Part shown: piece after piece, positions 23,481-35,626 of the stretch
Layout: each line of letters opens with the position of its first letter
Position numbering within the stretch: position 1 is the stretch's first letter
From: Tubulanus polymorphus
Taxonomy: Eukaryota; Nemertea; Palaeonemertea; Tubulaniformes; Tubulanidae
NCBI RefSeq assembly: GCF_964204645.1
Contig: NC_134026.1
Coordinates: forward strand, 21,408,650-21,472,649
Direction: 5' to 3'
DNA length: 64,000 bases
Made by a program: the position numbers and the translations under genes
The notes under the pieces: generated by a model
What the model saw: only the letters and a program-made list of their open reading frames with translations
Told to the model about the DNA's origin: nothing
The model's database searches: none

Positions 23481-26400
23481 ATGAAGGGTCGTAATAAGAT
23501 ACCTAAATCGGCTCGCAAAGCTGGTGCCAAAGGCAACAATAAGCGATGGAAGAAAGGGCAGAGTAGCAGCAGTAATCCAGAAACAGTAAAATATCGACAA
23601 AATGCCCGAAGCCGCTTTTTCAACAACCAGAAATCTGGTTAGTATTTTTTCCATACCGACCGACGCCGACGGCGTTCTTTCTCTTCTTTATTTGCTTGTG
23701 CCGTGGCTCGTTTCAATAAGAATTTAGATAATCAAAGTCTATCCTGCATCCAGATAAAGCCTCTTTATGCCTAAATTCTCCCTAACCCAGTCAGTGTCTA
23801 GAGGATGAGGCGTTGTATGTGTGAAGTTAGGCCCAAATCGGCAAATGAAGAACTCAAAAGGAGATTTAGCCATCTTTGAAATGGAGCCTATAACAGGCTT
23901 CTCTGTATTCTATGGATATATCCTAATTTGTTCTTTTTCTTAGGTCCAAGTGACTTAACGATTGATGCTATTACCAAACATAACCAGGCTCATCGAGACA
24001 CCGACCCAGCTGTTGATATTGACAATGAAGACGCAATAAGTGATCACGCCAAAACATTCAATACCTGGGCTACAAACTGGACTGATTGTACAAATGCAAC
24101 ATTCTCACGAGTCCATAGATTCTGGTCATCCAATTCAGAAATGCACAAGGAGGTTTGTTTTCCTTGGGCTTTCTACTTTAAATTGTCAGATTGAATGATT
24201 CAAATCTGTGACAGTCCTACTTATTTTCTAGTTGTTGGCGGTTTTAGCAGCGATTACTGAAGTCATCAAATCCCGAGGAGGAAAGGAGACGGAAACTGAA
24301 TATTTTGCAGCATTGGTTAGTATCAATTCGTACATTTATCACAGTATCCTACATAGTAATTTCTTTCACTGGGGCTCACATAGCATTGACACCCATAAAT
24401 CAGATAATTTGAGTCTTCTATTTAGTTATGAATGGACTTAAGGCCTGTTTTGATTGAAAAGTTATTGTTCCGGTAAATGATTTAGGTAATGGCTACTAGC
24501 TATGAAATGAATGTTTTTTCAACTTCTGTAGATGACCTCAATTGAAAGTGTTGATACTGAAGAATCTTTGGCAGCAATTGTGTACTTACTCAGTTTGGTG
24601 ATTAAAAGGTAATTTATAGAATCCTAATATGAAAATAAGTCGACTTTTTAGCCACTTGAGGCATAACCCCGTGGGTTATGGCGTTCAATTTCTGTATTGT
24701 TCATCTGTCCAAGATGATAGAAAATAGAATCCGGGGAAGTTTGAAGACTCTTAAATGGATTGTCTTGATCTTTGGTTTGAGGCCTATTTGTATCTACGCT
24801 GATACATCTGCTTCCCAAAAATAGGCCCGATCAGAACCAATTGGCCATTGTTGTTTGCCAAAATCAGTGCTTTTTACACATTTTTGATCAACAAATCCAT
24901 TTTTATTTACCGTTTCATCATGAAATTCTCGAGTTGACTATGACCAATAGTTTATCTAACCGAATTTTAATTCATTCCTTCAAAATTAATGTGTTAATAA
25001 TAGCGTTCTGTTAGTAAAAGATGTTTTATTTGTTTTAGACTTCCGTTCAATGTGCTGAAGGCCAAATTTTCTGAAATCGCTAAAACATTCTACGAAGTTT
25101 TGTCGCAGCACGCTGATTCCAATCATACGTCATTTCTCAAGTCGGTAAGAAGATTCAAAACAGTGTTTTGAGTCTAGACAAACCTACCCCCTACTTCTAC
25201 ATTGGTAGTTAGTAACTGATGATTGTTATCATTTTACTGTAGATATTTAAATGTTTGGCACAAGTATTCCGGGTGCAAGATGCCGTTGTGTGGAACGATT
25301 CATCCACTACTCAGATGTTTAATGGACTACTTTCCTTCGCAATTCACACTAAACCAAAGGTCTGTATCCTTATTGAATAGAACTGATTAAATGATCTCAA
25401 TTTCAAGCAGAATTATATGCCCTGTTGTATTTTGGACCACAAAATTGAAAGGAATCATATTTCATCAATCATATTTACATAATACTAGAGCCTACTTCTT
25501 ATAATGCAGTTAATAATTGTTTCCTTTATGGCCTTTGGCCTATGTCTCACTAGAATGGATGAAACTTCAAATTTTTCTATGGAACCCTGGCTACTATACC
25601 TATAATGAATCAATTTCAAATCAAGATATTTCCTTTTTGCTTCCATAGGTTAGAAAAGGAGCTCAGGAAGCAGTTTGTGCTTTGTTGAAAGGGAGTCCAT
25701 TCATGTCGCAACCGAACGCCCCTTCTCACCATCCTGCAGCTGCATTGACGGCAAGATTCTGCGTGAAGCACATCGAAGAGAGCGGAGGTACAGTATCATA
25801 TATTTAACACACGGTTACCACTTACCTGGAAAAATTGGAAAACTCAGGGAATCAGCGGATAATGCTATTGACCACATGTTTCTTTATCAATACGTGACTC
25901 AATGAGAAATGAATTAATTGTAGGCAACTCAGGGAATTTTGTGTAATCAGTTGGGAAAATCAGGGAAAACTAAGTGTTAATGGGTGGAAAGTGGCTACTC
26001 TGTAACGGGATGCAAGTCGAGCATATCGCATTGATCTATATATTTCAATTGCTGTCTGTATTGTAGGCTTGGATTCATCTACTACAACATTACACGTGCT
26101 CGGATTCCTAAAGAACATCATGGGAACATTCCCGAAACAGAGTACGAAGTCTGTGTGCGAGGCTATACTTCGTGTGATGACGCTCAGCAATGTGGTACCT
26201 TTCCTCGTTTATTACCGATCTCGAACCCTAGCCTTTTTTCAGTGTTTTGATAAAAACTTTGTGAAAATTCTTTATAGTTAATCACTTCGCAAGCTATGCA
26301 AGCGTTACACAGAATGTTTGTGTCTCAACCGAAAGAAAGTTGCTTATCGACTGAATTGAACGCGCAGCTTATCACGGTAAGAAAGTTCTATCGTATTCAA

Positions 26401-29400
26401 ATTAAAAACTTAGAACTTAGTTGCTAGCTTTTATTCTCGACCCTGAGAGAAAATGGAATATTCTGATAATTCTTCCCTCTTTCACATTCTGTATTATAGG
26501 CATTGTATGATTATCAACCTCAAGAAAATGACATTCAGCCATCTATTGCTTGGTTAACGGTCATGGAGAAAGCTCATCTTAATTTAGCCAAGTAAGTTTT
26601 CACTTAATAATATATCATTATGTATTGGAATCTACTTAAAAATGTGCACATTTTCATCGGATACAAACAATGTTTAGGTTAATGATTAATGATTTCTAGA
26701 TCGGACGAAAAGCTGTTTTTCGGTCATCTGCCTAGAATTTATACCTCATGTATGAACTGTTTACGAACTGAGAAACCTGAGGTCGCTGACTCCGCTTCGC
26801 AAGTTATGAAAGTAAGTATCAACATCAGGAGATATTTCTACATCTCTCGCGCTGGCAGATGTACCACCGTGTCTGTGGCGGTACAGAGGGTTTTATGTCA
26901 GAATTAAGTGGTGAATTCCCAGAAAAATGTCTGTCGCCTCAATCCAGACCAGTATGCATGAAAGCGAAGTGGCTTCTAACTAAGTAGTGAATCTGTAAAT
27001 GTTTGTATTTGGATGTTGAATAGAAATTTCAATTTTTATCGCAGCAACTTTTAACAGAAGGGATAGAACCATTGATATCGTCCGCGACGGATGGGTCGTC
27101 GCCGAATGATAGTATCGTGAAAACGTTTCGATGTCTCGAAGCTGGTTTGAGCTATCAGTATCACTCGTCGTGGGGTATGGTGTTGAAAACGCTAGCCATT
27201 GCCTTCAAGGTACTCGGAAAGAAATACCAAAAAATCATGCACAAGGTAAATATCAGTCGTCACTATATCTCTAAGGAGTTTGCAAACATTTTTGAAGCAT
27301 GCTTAGTCGTGTGGTCTTATTTCAGGCTCTAGTTTCGATGGCTGATTTAAGGGACAGTTTCCAGTTCGCCTATAAGGGAGAGCTTGATCACGCTATAGGC
27401 ATGGCCATACAAACTATGGGCCCTCGTGTTGTGCTTGGTGCGATACCTCTGCAAATCAATGGTGATGAGTAAGTAGAAAATAAGATAGCTAATCGTAAAA
27501 AAAATAAGACAGTTCAAGCTTCATTTTCGTCAATATTTTATCACGTATTCCAGAGCTGATAATATCGACTTTCCGAGGAGCTGGCTTCTACCGGTTTTGA
27601 GGAACAACATCCGCAACACGGAACTAGCATTTTTCATATCGTATTTCCTACCATTGGCTGCCAGAATACGAGCAAGAAGTAAGATATGGTGTTTAATTAT
27701 GCAACTTATCAGAAAATTAACCATTGAGCTTGAATCTGAATATAGAAGATGAATACTGTGAATCAAAGAAATCTGTGGATTATTTGGAACCAGAGACATC
27801 AATCTAGATTTATTTATGAAAATGAAGACAAAACAGTGCAGTCAACTGATTGATGGGGATTAAAAGAATTTGATTGTATCTGCTCAAAAATTCTTCTCAG
27901 GTACAGCATTAGAACAAGGGGATCGTAATGCAGAGTCAAAAGCCTACAAGACAATACAGTATCAAATATGGCTGTTACTCGGTGGTTTCTGCACTAGACC
28001 AACAGATATTAAACAGGTATTAGAATCAAAAATCTTTTATACCGAAGACATCGGACACAATTGAATTGAACCAGTTACTTGCACTTGATTTAGGAACATA
28101 TTGTATAGAATTTGAGAAATTATCAAGATGATCCATCATTTGTTTTTCATGTTTTCTAGTCATTTGCTGGTTTGGCTAAAGTTCTGGGTACAGCTATTTC
28201 GGATCACATGGATTTAAGAATGGAAGTGATGTCGGCCTTAAGAAAATTAATCACAAACAGTATTGATGATGGTAAGGTCAAGGATCTCATCAAGTTGTGT
28301 TCGGGAAATGAATTGTAGTAAAATTGCTTCCGAATACAGTCAAGTCTGTTTAATTCGTATTACTTGGAAGTGTGATATAGATTGTATGCAAAATATGTGA
28401 CTGAACCACTATAGGATTAGCAAAAGCTATTGAAATACTCAATCAACAATTAAGTGAAAATACGAATTGATTATTATAATGAATTAAGTAGATTTGGCTG
28501 TAGTTTGCAACTGCATTTCGTAACAAAACACAAACAATATTTTAGAGGAAAGTCGAACAGAGCTCAGTCGATTTGCCAAGAATTATCTGCCGATATTATT
28601 CAACGTATTCACCACTGAACCGGCTGACCCGAGGGCTAAAGATTACTCGCGCCTCGCGGTTCTCGAGACGGTGAAAGTTTATCTACAGATAGCTGACTCG
28701 GCCGTAAGTCTTGAAACTGAATTCCTGACAAAAGTCTCAAAGTTCTGAACCATTGAAATAAAATATGATTATCTGTTTTGCAGCTTGTCACGTCATTTTG
28801 CGATAAATGCATAGAACGCTTAACGGACACTGAAAGTTCTGACTTTAGACGGTTAGTATGTATTCACCGGTCGTGAACCAATACATCAATTTGAAATAAG
28901 AAGTCATCTAGGGTATTAGTTTGAAAAACAAGGCAATGCATGTGCATTTAAAGTATGGAAAAAATATCTTAAAACCTTCAACATGTAGATACCCGCAAAT
29001 TATATGACCCTAACCTTTGCCTGAAATTTGACGATGTTGATAATATGATATTTTTCAGCCATGCTATGATGGATTTATTGATTGTCATGATTCCGTACAT
29101 AAACGTAAAGCAAATCAAGAAGATCTGTGGCTTGATTTCACCGCATTTCAAGGTATTTTCACAACTATCATCGCTCAGTCAGAAAAAACGCGTTGTCGTA
29201 TTTCTAATGAATCTTATTGGTATTTTTTTTTCAGTCTTCGGACAAAACGATGCAAAAGAAGACCTATCGCATTTATGAAGAAATCTGCGCAGCGAACTCT
29301 GAAAACTGCATGGCGTACATTAAAAAGAATCTGTCCCATGTACAGAGTGTATTACTGAAAACTCTGTCTACATCAAGTGCATCTTCAAAAGCAGTAAGTT

Positions 29401-32400
29401 ATACTATATTATATCAAAGATTGTTTTCTCCTATGTTTTTGCCTCCTTATAGCTCAGTTGGTATTTTAACAAACTTTCGCTTGTTCCTTTCAGCCGAGAT
29501 TGCGATGTTTGATAAACATATTCAAGCAGTTGCCAAGTCCCGAAGTGGAGTTCTTGGAAACAGTTTTACCAGAAGCTATTCTGTGCACGAGAGAGGTCGC
29601 TGAAAGAGCACGGGCTGCTGCATATAACCTGCTAGTCGAAATGGGCGAGGCCTCGTTACGATGGTCGGAAAAGTCGAAACCAGGTAATTTATATGATACA
29701 AATTTACAAAAAGGATTCCATTTACCATGAGAAATTTATCCAAAAAATGATTTAGTGCCCTTCATTCAATTCATATGATCGGTATTTTTCAGATGCTGTT
29801 ACTGATTATCTACAGTTAGTTATGGCTGGACTGCTTGGCTCACCACACATGATATCAACTACTCTTCATGCATTGACCAGACTGCTCTTCCAATATAAAG
29901 GTATGATTTCTTTTTGGCTTTTTAGCCCACTTGAGTCCCAGCTGGCTATTTGTGTTCACTTTTCGTCTGTTTGATTGTGTTGTGGTTTAACGTCATTGAT
30001 TTCATTGTATGTTCACCAGGGGGTCTTGAAGATTGAAATTGTCAGATTGTTGAGCATTTCAAACCACTTTCCTAGCGGGCATATTGTCCTTGGAGCCTTA
30101 CTAGTATATTAGATGATAAGTATAAGAGTTATAGGAAACTAAAATGTCCAAATTGGTTCAACTGTATAATTTTGTGTTCTATCATCACCTCATTCATCTC
30201 ATTTCGCCCCATCCTGAAAGTTATTGCTGTACGTGTAACTATCATCTTAGCCCTGTGAGGTTGATGCATATTATGTGTAATCAATTTCTCGTATTTGTAC
30301 GATAATTCATAAAAAAATACTAGAGCGTTATCGTGCTCAACGTCAATGTCTTTGTTACAGATTGTATTTCGGAGAATACGTTGTCGGAACTCATGTCGAA
30401 CATGTGCATCCTACTGACATCGAAAGCCAGAGAAATAGTACAAGCTGTGTTGCCGTTCTTCAAGGTGCTTCTGGGATCATTCCCTGAGTCTCGATTGGCG
30501 AAGTATTTAACTGACATTGTAAGTTTTAGTTCACCGGTAGAAATGCTGGATATTTTCTTAGTATTTCAAGGCCTGATTGAAGATTCTTTTTGGTTACGCT
30601 CGTACAGGTTTCGAGTCTGGTTTCGATGAAAGATGAGTGTCACCACCATTTCCGATTCAAATCGAAGGAGATTTTTGAAAAACTGGTGAAGAAATTTGGG
30701 TAAGATCATAACATGCATTAAAGATTTTCCTTCACCGTTACAAAACAACAACAGTGAGTTGCAATTTGATTTGAATTTTATGTACGATACAGGTTTGAAA
30801 CGATCAATCGTTTAGTGCCGGAATCCCATAGTAAAATGTTAGTGAATATACGTAAAACGCAAGAACGACAGAAACGCAAGAAACAAGCGGCAGAAAACGC
30901 AGAGGACAGCGACGCGGAGATGGGTGAAAAAATGCCAGCGATTCCAGAAACGTGAGTTTACTGTATACATTCTTGGGCTAGGAATCTGCATACTTGAGTA
31001 TGATTTGAATTCATCTCGTCAAATTTTGTCGATAATCACATTTAGATACATGGCGGAGCATTCTCCGCTAAAGCCCGACATCAACAAGTAATGTTGGATC
31101 TGGCTTGAGCAGAGTTGAGTGTATCTGCCTCATCTCATCCTATCACGCCATGAAGGATAAATTGGGCTTTGTTTTCGTTTTAGGATTGAAGAACTGCTGC
31201 GAGACACCGATTCTGAACTAGAAAATGACGACAAAGATGACAACATGAAAGGAAAAAAGAAAAAATTAACGAAGAAAGCCCAGCAAGGACAGAAATCCGG
31301 CGCAGCTTGGTTGAAAGAGGGCGGCGATGAAGAAATTCTTGATTTCATGGATCCGTCTATCTCGAAGAAGGTTCTAGGTCAGTCAAACAATAACGAAAAT
31401 CATTTGATTACAAAGTTAGCTTAATATCAATTCATTTTAGATATTGATCTGGTAAATTTGCATATTATTAGCTACGAAGCCCGATGACAAAAAGGCGGAT
31501 AAACAAGCGCTGAAACACGACTTCAAAATGGCTCCCGATGGAAAATTAATCATCACCGAAGATAAAGAAGAATCGGCCACACCCAGTACGAGTGAGTTCA
31601 GGGGAAATAGATGTCGAAATTGATGATACTCCAGGAATATTCAAGGAATTTTGTTAAAACAAAAAGCTGAAAATTGGGGAACAGTCAGGGATTTTTGTTG
31701 AGATGGCTGGATTGCGTGTAAAATCAAACAGTTTCCGTCTATGTCTTATGTATTTGACTGTGTTAATTGATTGGATTGTTAACAGATTCAAGTCAGGGAA
31801 AACAATGTACATGTCAGGGGATAGTAAGGGAAAATAAGTGGACTCATCGCCTTTGACAATCGCCTGATTTGTTTAAAATGTGAATTCAAACTGTCCTGGT
31901 TGTTAGGATCTGAGTGTTACTGGTATACTATTCAATACTGTCTTCATTGTGTAATGTACCAGAGTATGTATCATAGGTAAGAAAGAAGCAGCTGCAGTCG
32001 ATGATCTCGATGAACTTATCGAAGCTATGGCCGGACCTCAGAAAAAGAATCGAAAACGAAAAGTGGAAGACATTGCAGGTGTTGATGATGACGACAACAC
32101 ACCTGCCCCGAAATATCAAGGTTAGCAATAACTATAAAACTTTTCAAAGGTTTTGCCATTTCTTCAACACTTTATACGTTGCATAACTTGTTGCACCTCA
32201 GCCTTCTATTGTTTAATTTTTTCATAGCTGGTGGAAAAGGTATTCATAGGCCGATAAAGAAAGCTACGAGAAAAGGACCCGACATGCAAGATGGTACAAG
32301 CTTTAAAGCAAAGGTAACAGTGCGTGTATTTAAAGATTGTATTTGCGGAAAAGGTTCATCAATATATATCATTTTTTGTTTGATTTGGTTTTCAGAAAGC

Positions 32401-32663
32401 TGGAGGGGATGTAAAGAAAGGCAAACATGATCCATTCGCATATGTTCCTTTGAACTTTCAGAATCTAAACAAAAGGTTAGTCGATTGTTGACGAGTGATT
32501 ATTACTGAAAATTATGGATTTATTCTAAATGGCTGCTTTAAGTTATGAGAATCTTATTGTTTTTATAAGGAAAAGGGCAAAGGTCGCGGGTCAGTTCTCG
32601 AATTTCGTGAAAGCTGCAAAAAAAGGCGCTGTCAAAGGAAAGAAGTCGAAAGCCAAGAAATGA
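23481..32663 (+). CDS. RRP12: RRP12-like ribosome biogenesis protein, about 31 exons
   Basis: HEAT-repeat nucleolar protein required for maturation and export of pre-40S (and pre-60S) particles. Exons: 23481-23637, 23944-24152, 24232-24315, 24532-24608, 25039-25144, 25243-25359, 25649-25787, 26067-26194, 26278-26376, 26500-26591, 26700-26811, 27045-27245, 27326-27468, 27554-27678, 27901-28016, 28160-28271, 28546-28703, 28784-28851, 29059-29152, 29235-29393, 29494-29683, 29793-29900, 30361-30518, 30608-30699, 30793-30951, optional 31046-31087, 31184-31377, 31472-31591, 31977-32120, 32228-32313, 32396-32475, 32570-32663. Frame is continuous, giving about 1320 aa (1306 without the 42-base exon); human RRP12 is about 1300. 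RRP12 hallmarks are [13 protein letters not shown] and ARSRFF near the start, the NUC173/HEAT region ([30 protein letters not shown]), acidic and Lys-rich C-terminal stretches, [17 protein letters not shown], and the basic C-terminus. AATAAA is at 32725-32730. Start ATG 23481 is 147 bases from the transposon end. Confidence 0.95.
29919..30105 (+). repeat. Dispersed repeat in RRP12 intron 22
   Basis: Starts near TTTTTAGCCCACTTGAGTCC and contains TTCACCAGGGGGTCTTGAAG and TTGAGCATTTCAAACCAC. The same words recur in order at about 33330-33525. A related start, TTTTTAGCCACTTGAG, is at 24645. The class is not assigned. Confidence 0.6.
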
Positions 32664-33329
32664 AATAGAAAGGTTTCTTCAGAAGTCGTTTGTACAGCTG
32701 TGATATAGATTTGTTAAATATTTGAATAAAAACATCAGTTATGAATTGAACATAACGTAGGTATTGAATTTCGTGTTCTTCTATGGAAACGCAAGTTCCT
32801 CACCATTTGTAAATTGTAGTGCTACAGCAGTTTAAGTTGAAATTTGTAGTAGATCACTTGTTACCCATCAACTGAAGATCGGTTTTACTGTCTAGACTGT
32901 GGATAACCTTACAAATTGTCAGGATTGCTGCGAGAAATCTTAATGATGCAGATGATTAGTTTTGGGGATTTATTATCTACCCATGAAAGATATCTGGGGT
33001 ACAGCGATACCTGGGATACAGGGACTATTCGGACATTCAGCTAGTGAGTCACACTGTTACTGTGTAGGTGTTGATCAGCTGCCTCGCCTCGATCCAGGCG
33101 TATGACACTAACTCGGGTCAAATCAAATATTTCATCAAAGATATGAGTTCTATGCCCAGGTACAGTATGCCATGTGCCTTGGTGAACAAATACAGTAATG
33201 ACCTTGATTGAAACTCACCACATGGAGAAGATGCATGTACCAATATATAACAAACATTAAAAATATTCCACTGAAGCATCTTCCAAACTTTCCAAAATAA
33301 CTAGATTCCATCTATAGCAGACAGATGGA

Positions 33330-33525
33330 CGGACAGACAGATGAAAAGTGTAGCCTGCAAGTCCCAGCGGGTAGTAGAATAATTTAGTATTTCTATGATT
33401 GTGGCAAGTTAAAAGGTCATTGATTTCAGTATGGTCACCAGGGGGCCTCGAATATTGAATTGTTAGATTCTTGAGCATTTTAAACCACATCCCAGGTTGG
33501 CATGGTGTACATGGGCCCCTAGTTT
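33330..33525 (+). repeat. Dispersed repeat, second copy
   Basis: Shares GTCATTGATTTCA, TCACCAGGGGGCCTCGAA and TTGAGCATTTTAAACCAC with the copy in RRP12 intron 22. The copies differ at many positions, so the family is old. Confidence 0.55.
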
Positions 33526-34071
33526 GTCAAAGAGTCGAATTTAAGATATCCTCTCCGAATGAACAAATTTATAGCATATTACATATATAAAGGATTTATT
33601 TTTATAAAAGTAGATATACAATAATAAATCACAATCATCGGAATGTTTACTTCATTTACAAACTTGATTATACCATAATTATTTCCTCCGGCTTCTTTCG
33701 ATAGATGGACATGTTATAATAGCATAATTGGTGTAGTTCAGATAGAGGAATGCTAATACAAGAGATAGATATGGTGGCAGGATAATTAATGAAGAATACA
33801 AGTAATAAATTAAACGATAAAATCATTTCAACTGGATGGATTCGTAATAGTATAAAATCAGTGTAATTATATACAGTGTCATTATGGAAGGAATAAATGA
33901 TACACGCTCCAGTCAACTTTATCTAACCCTAGAACAATTGAGGTTACAATAGCCCGATTTCTCGGGTCACTCTTAGCTTATGCTTATGAAACTGCTAGAT
34001 GCTAGACATCCCTTTGGTAAAAGTTGACACTGGTCCGTTAAACTGGCCCCCAGCGTCCAAACAGAAACTCT

Positions 34072-34211
34072 GGGGCCAGTTGCACAGTCGTGACTTAAGT
34101 CCAAAAGTGGTCTTAAATCTTAAGACTGGTCTCGGGTTGTTAAATTGGCTATAGAACTAAGTTGGTCTTAGACTGGTCTTAAGTCTAAGCCATGACCATG
34201 CAACCGGCCCC
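34072..34211. repeat. Palindromic MITE-like element
   Basis: Left end GGGGCCAGTTGCACAGTCGT; right end, reverse-complemented, GGGGCCGGTTGCATGGTCAT. The interior pairs through CTTAAGT and AAGACTGGTC words. Same terminal word as the elements at 196, 6133 and 61920. Confidence 0.75.
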
Positions 34212-35626
34212 TGGTCCTATCATAAATTCTACAGTAAAACTTGTGCAAATCGAAAAATCCTTGATGTGGTCAAAATAATGAAAACCGGAATGTTCCCGTT
34301 CATTTTCTAGACAAATTCCATCTCTAATTTGAATTTCTTAAGTCTGAAATGATTGCCTTAATAGGACAAATATTCAATCTCCAAAATGCTAAAATAAAGG
34401 AAATCATATTTTCTAAGTTGAACGTTTTTCTTTTGTTTTATAAGGCACTCCTCATAGACAATTCAATTCAAAATTTATTGCTTCTGTATAATAACATAAT
34501 TACATAGGCCAGACACATAAAACAGACTTAACCTAGCATCGAATGAAAGCAAAATAGGCAGATAAAAGTTACTAATCAAGAGTTCAATTAGATTCTATGT
34601 TTTCTAAATCAGACTTTCCTAAAAAGTCCCAAATCTGACTTGTTCTTAGTCAGATTTTATCTTAGTCAGACGCCATACACGAAAGAATCTCATTTTCATC
34701 AAACCAAAAATCTATATATATAAACAAATGTAGGCTTATTCTAACCTCACTATAGCATTGAAAGCGATCATCATTCTAAAATTATCAAACATTATTTTAA
34801 ACCATTCATTTCCCCTCATCTACTAATAAAATTTTGCAAATACGATTTGCGGTATAAATATAACACTATATCAGTTCCCTGTACAAAATTCTCTATAAAA
34901 TAATAGACATTGTACATTAATATACATTGTATAGCAATAAATAGGAATAAACAACGATCGTCGCTGGAATGTTTAAAATGTTCTGAGACCATTAAAAGTT
35001 CGTTTAATTTTTTATATTTCTAAGTTATTACATGATCTATCAGTGAGAAATCTGGATTTCCTATCCAAATATTTGGACAATTATTCATCACTAGATCACT
35101 GTATTGATAAATTGATGTGGAAAATTTTCAAACCTGACAAATTTAATACTATGCTAAAAATAGAAATATGATTTCCACATTACTCGTACATTGATTAATA
35201 TATACGTGAGTAAAATCAATCAAAATTGAGCTTCGAGTAATCGCGCAACATCAATAAATCTTCGAAATCATTGTTAAATCGTTTCAAGGATGGTATAATT
35301 GTGATTAAAACAAATAGATGGATACAATTAAACCTCGTTTTAACGCCATCCTTTTTCACACCGCCTTTAACGAAATTTAGGACGGACCCACGTGATGACT
35401 GATACAAACGCCTTCTTCGTAGAACGTTCTTCGGAGAACGAAGTGACCTAATGTGACTATGGTGCTCGTCGGGATAACTTATCAATACTCTCCAATCCAA
35501 TGTTCCCACCCAAAAATCCATGAATTTTTTCACTTAACCTCATACTTAATACATAACTGTGAACAATATATCAGACGGTCTCAGAAAACTGTCGAAGCTT
35601 CATAAACAGGTTTAACCGTCATAAGC

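Larger units (their letters stand above)
32664..35626. other. Convergent gap between RRP12 and the transferrin gene
   Basis: Begins with the RRP12 3' UTR (AATAAA 32725-32730). Contains the dispersed repeat copy at about 33330-33525 and the palindromic element at 34072-34211. A minus-strand AATAAA near 33595 and others may serve the transferrin gene. The rest is AT-rich with no recognisable coding exon. Confidence 0.45.
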
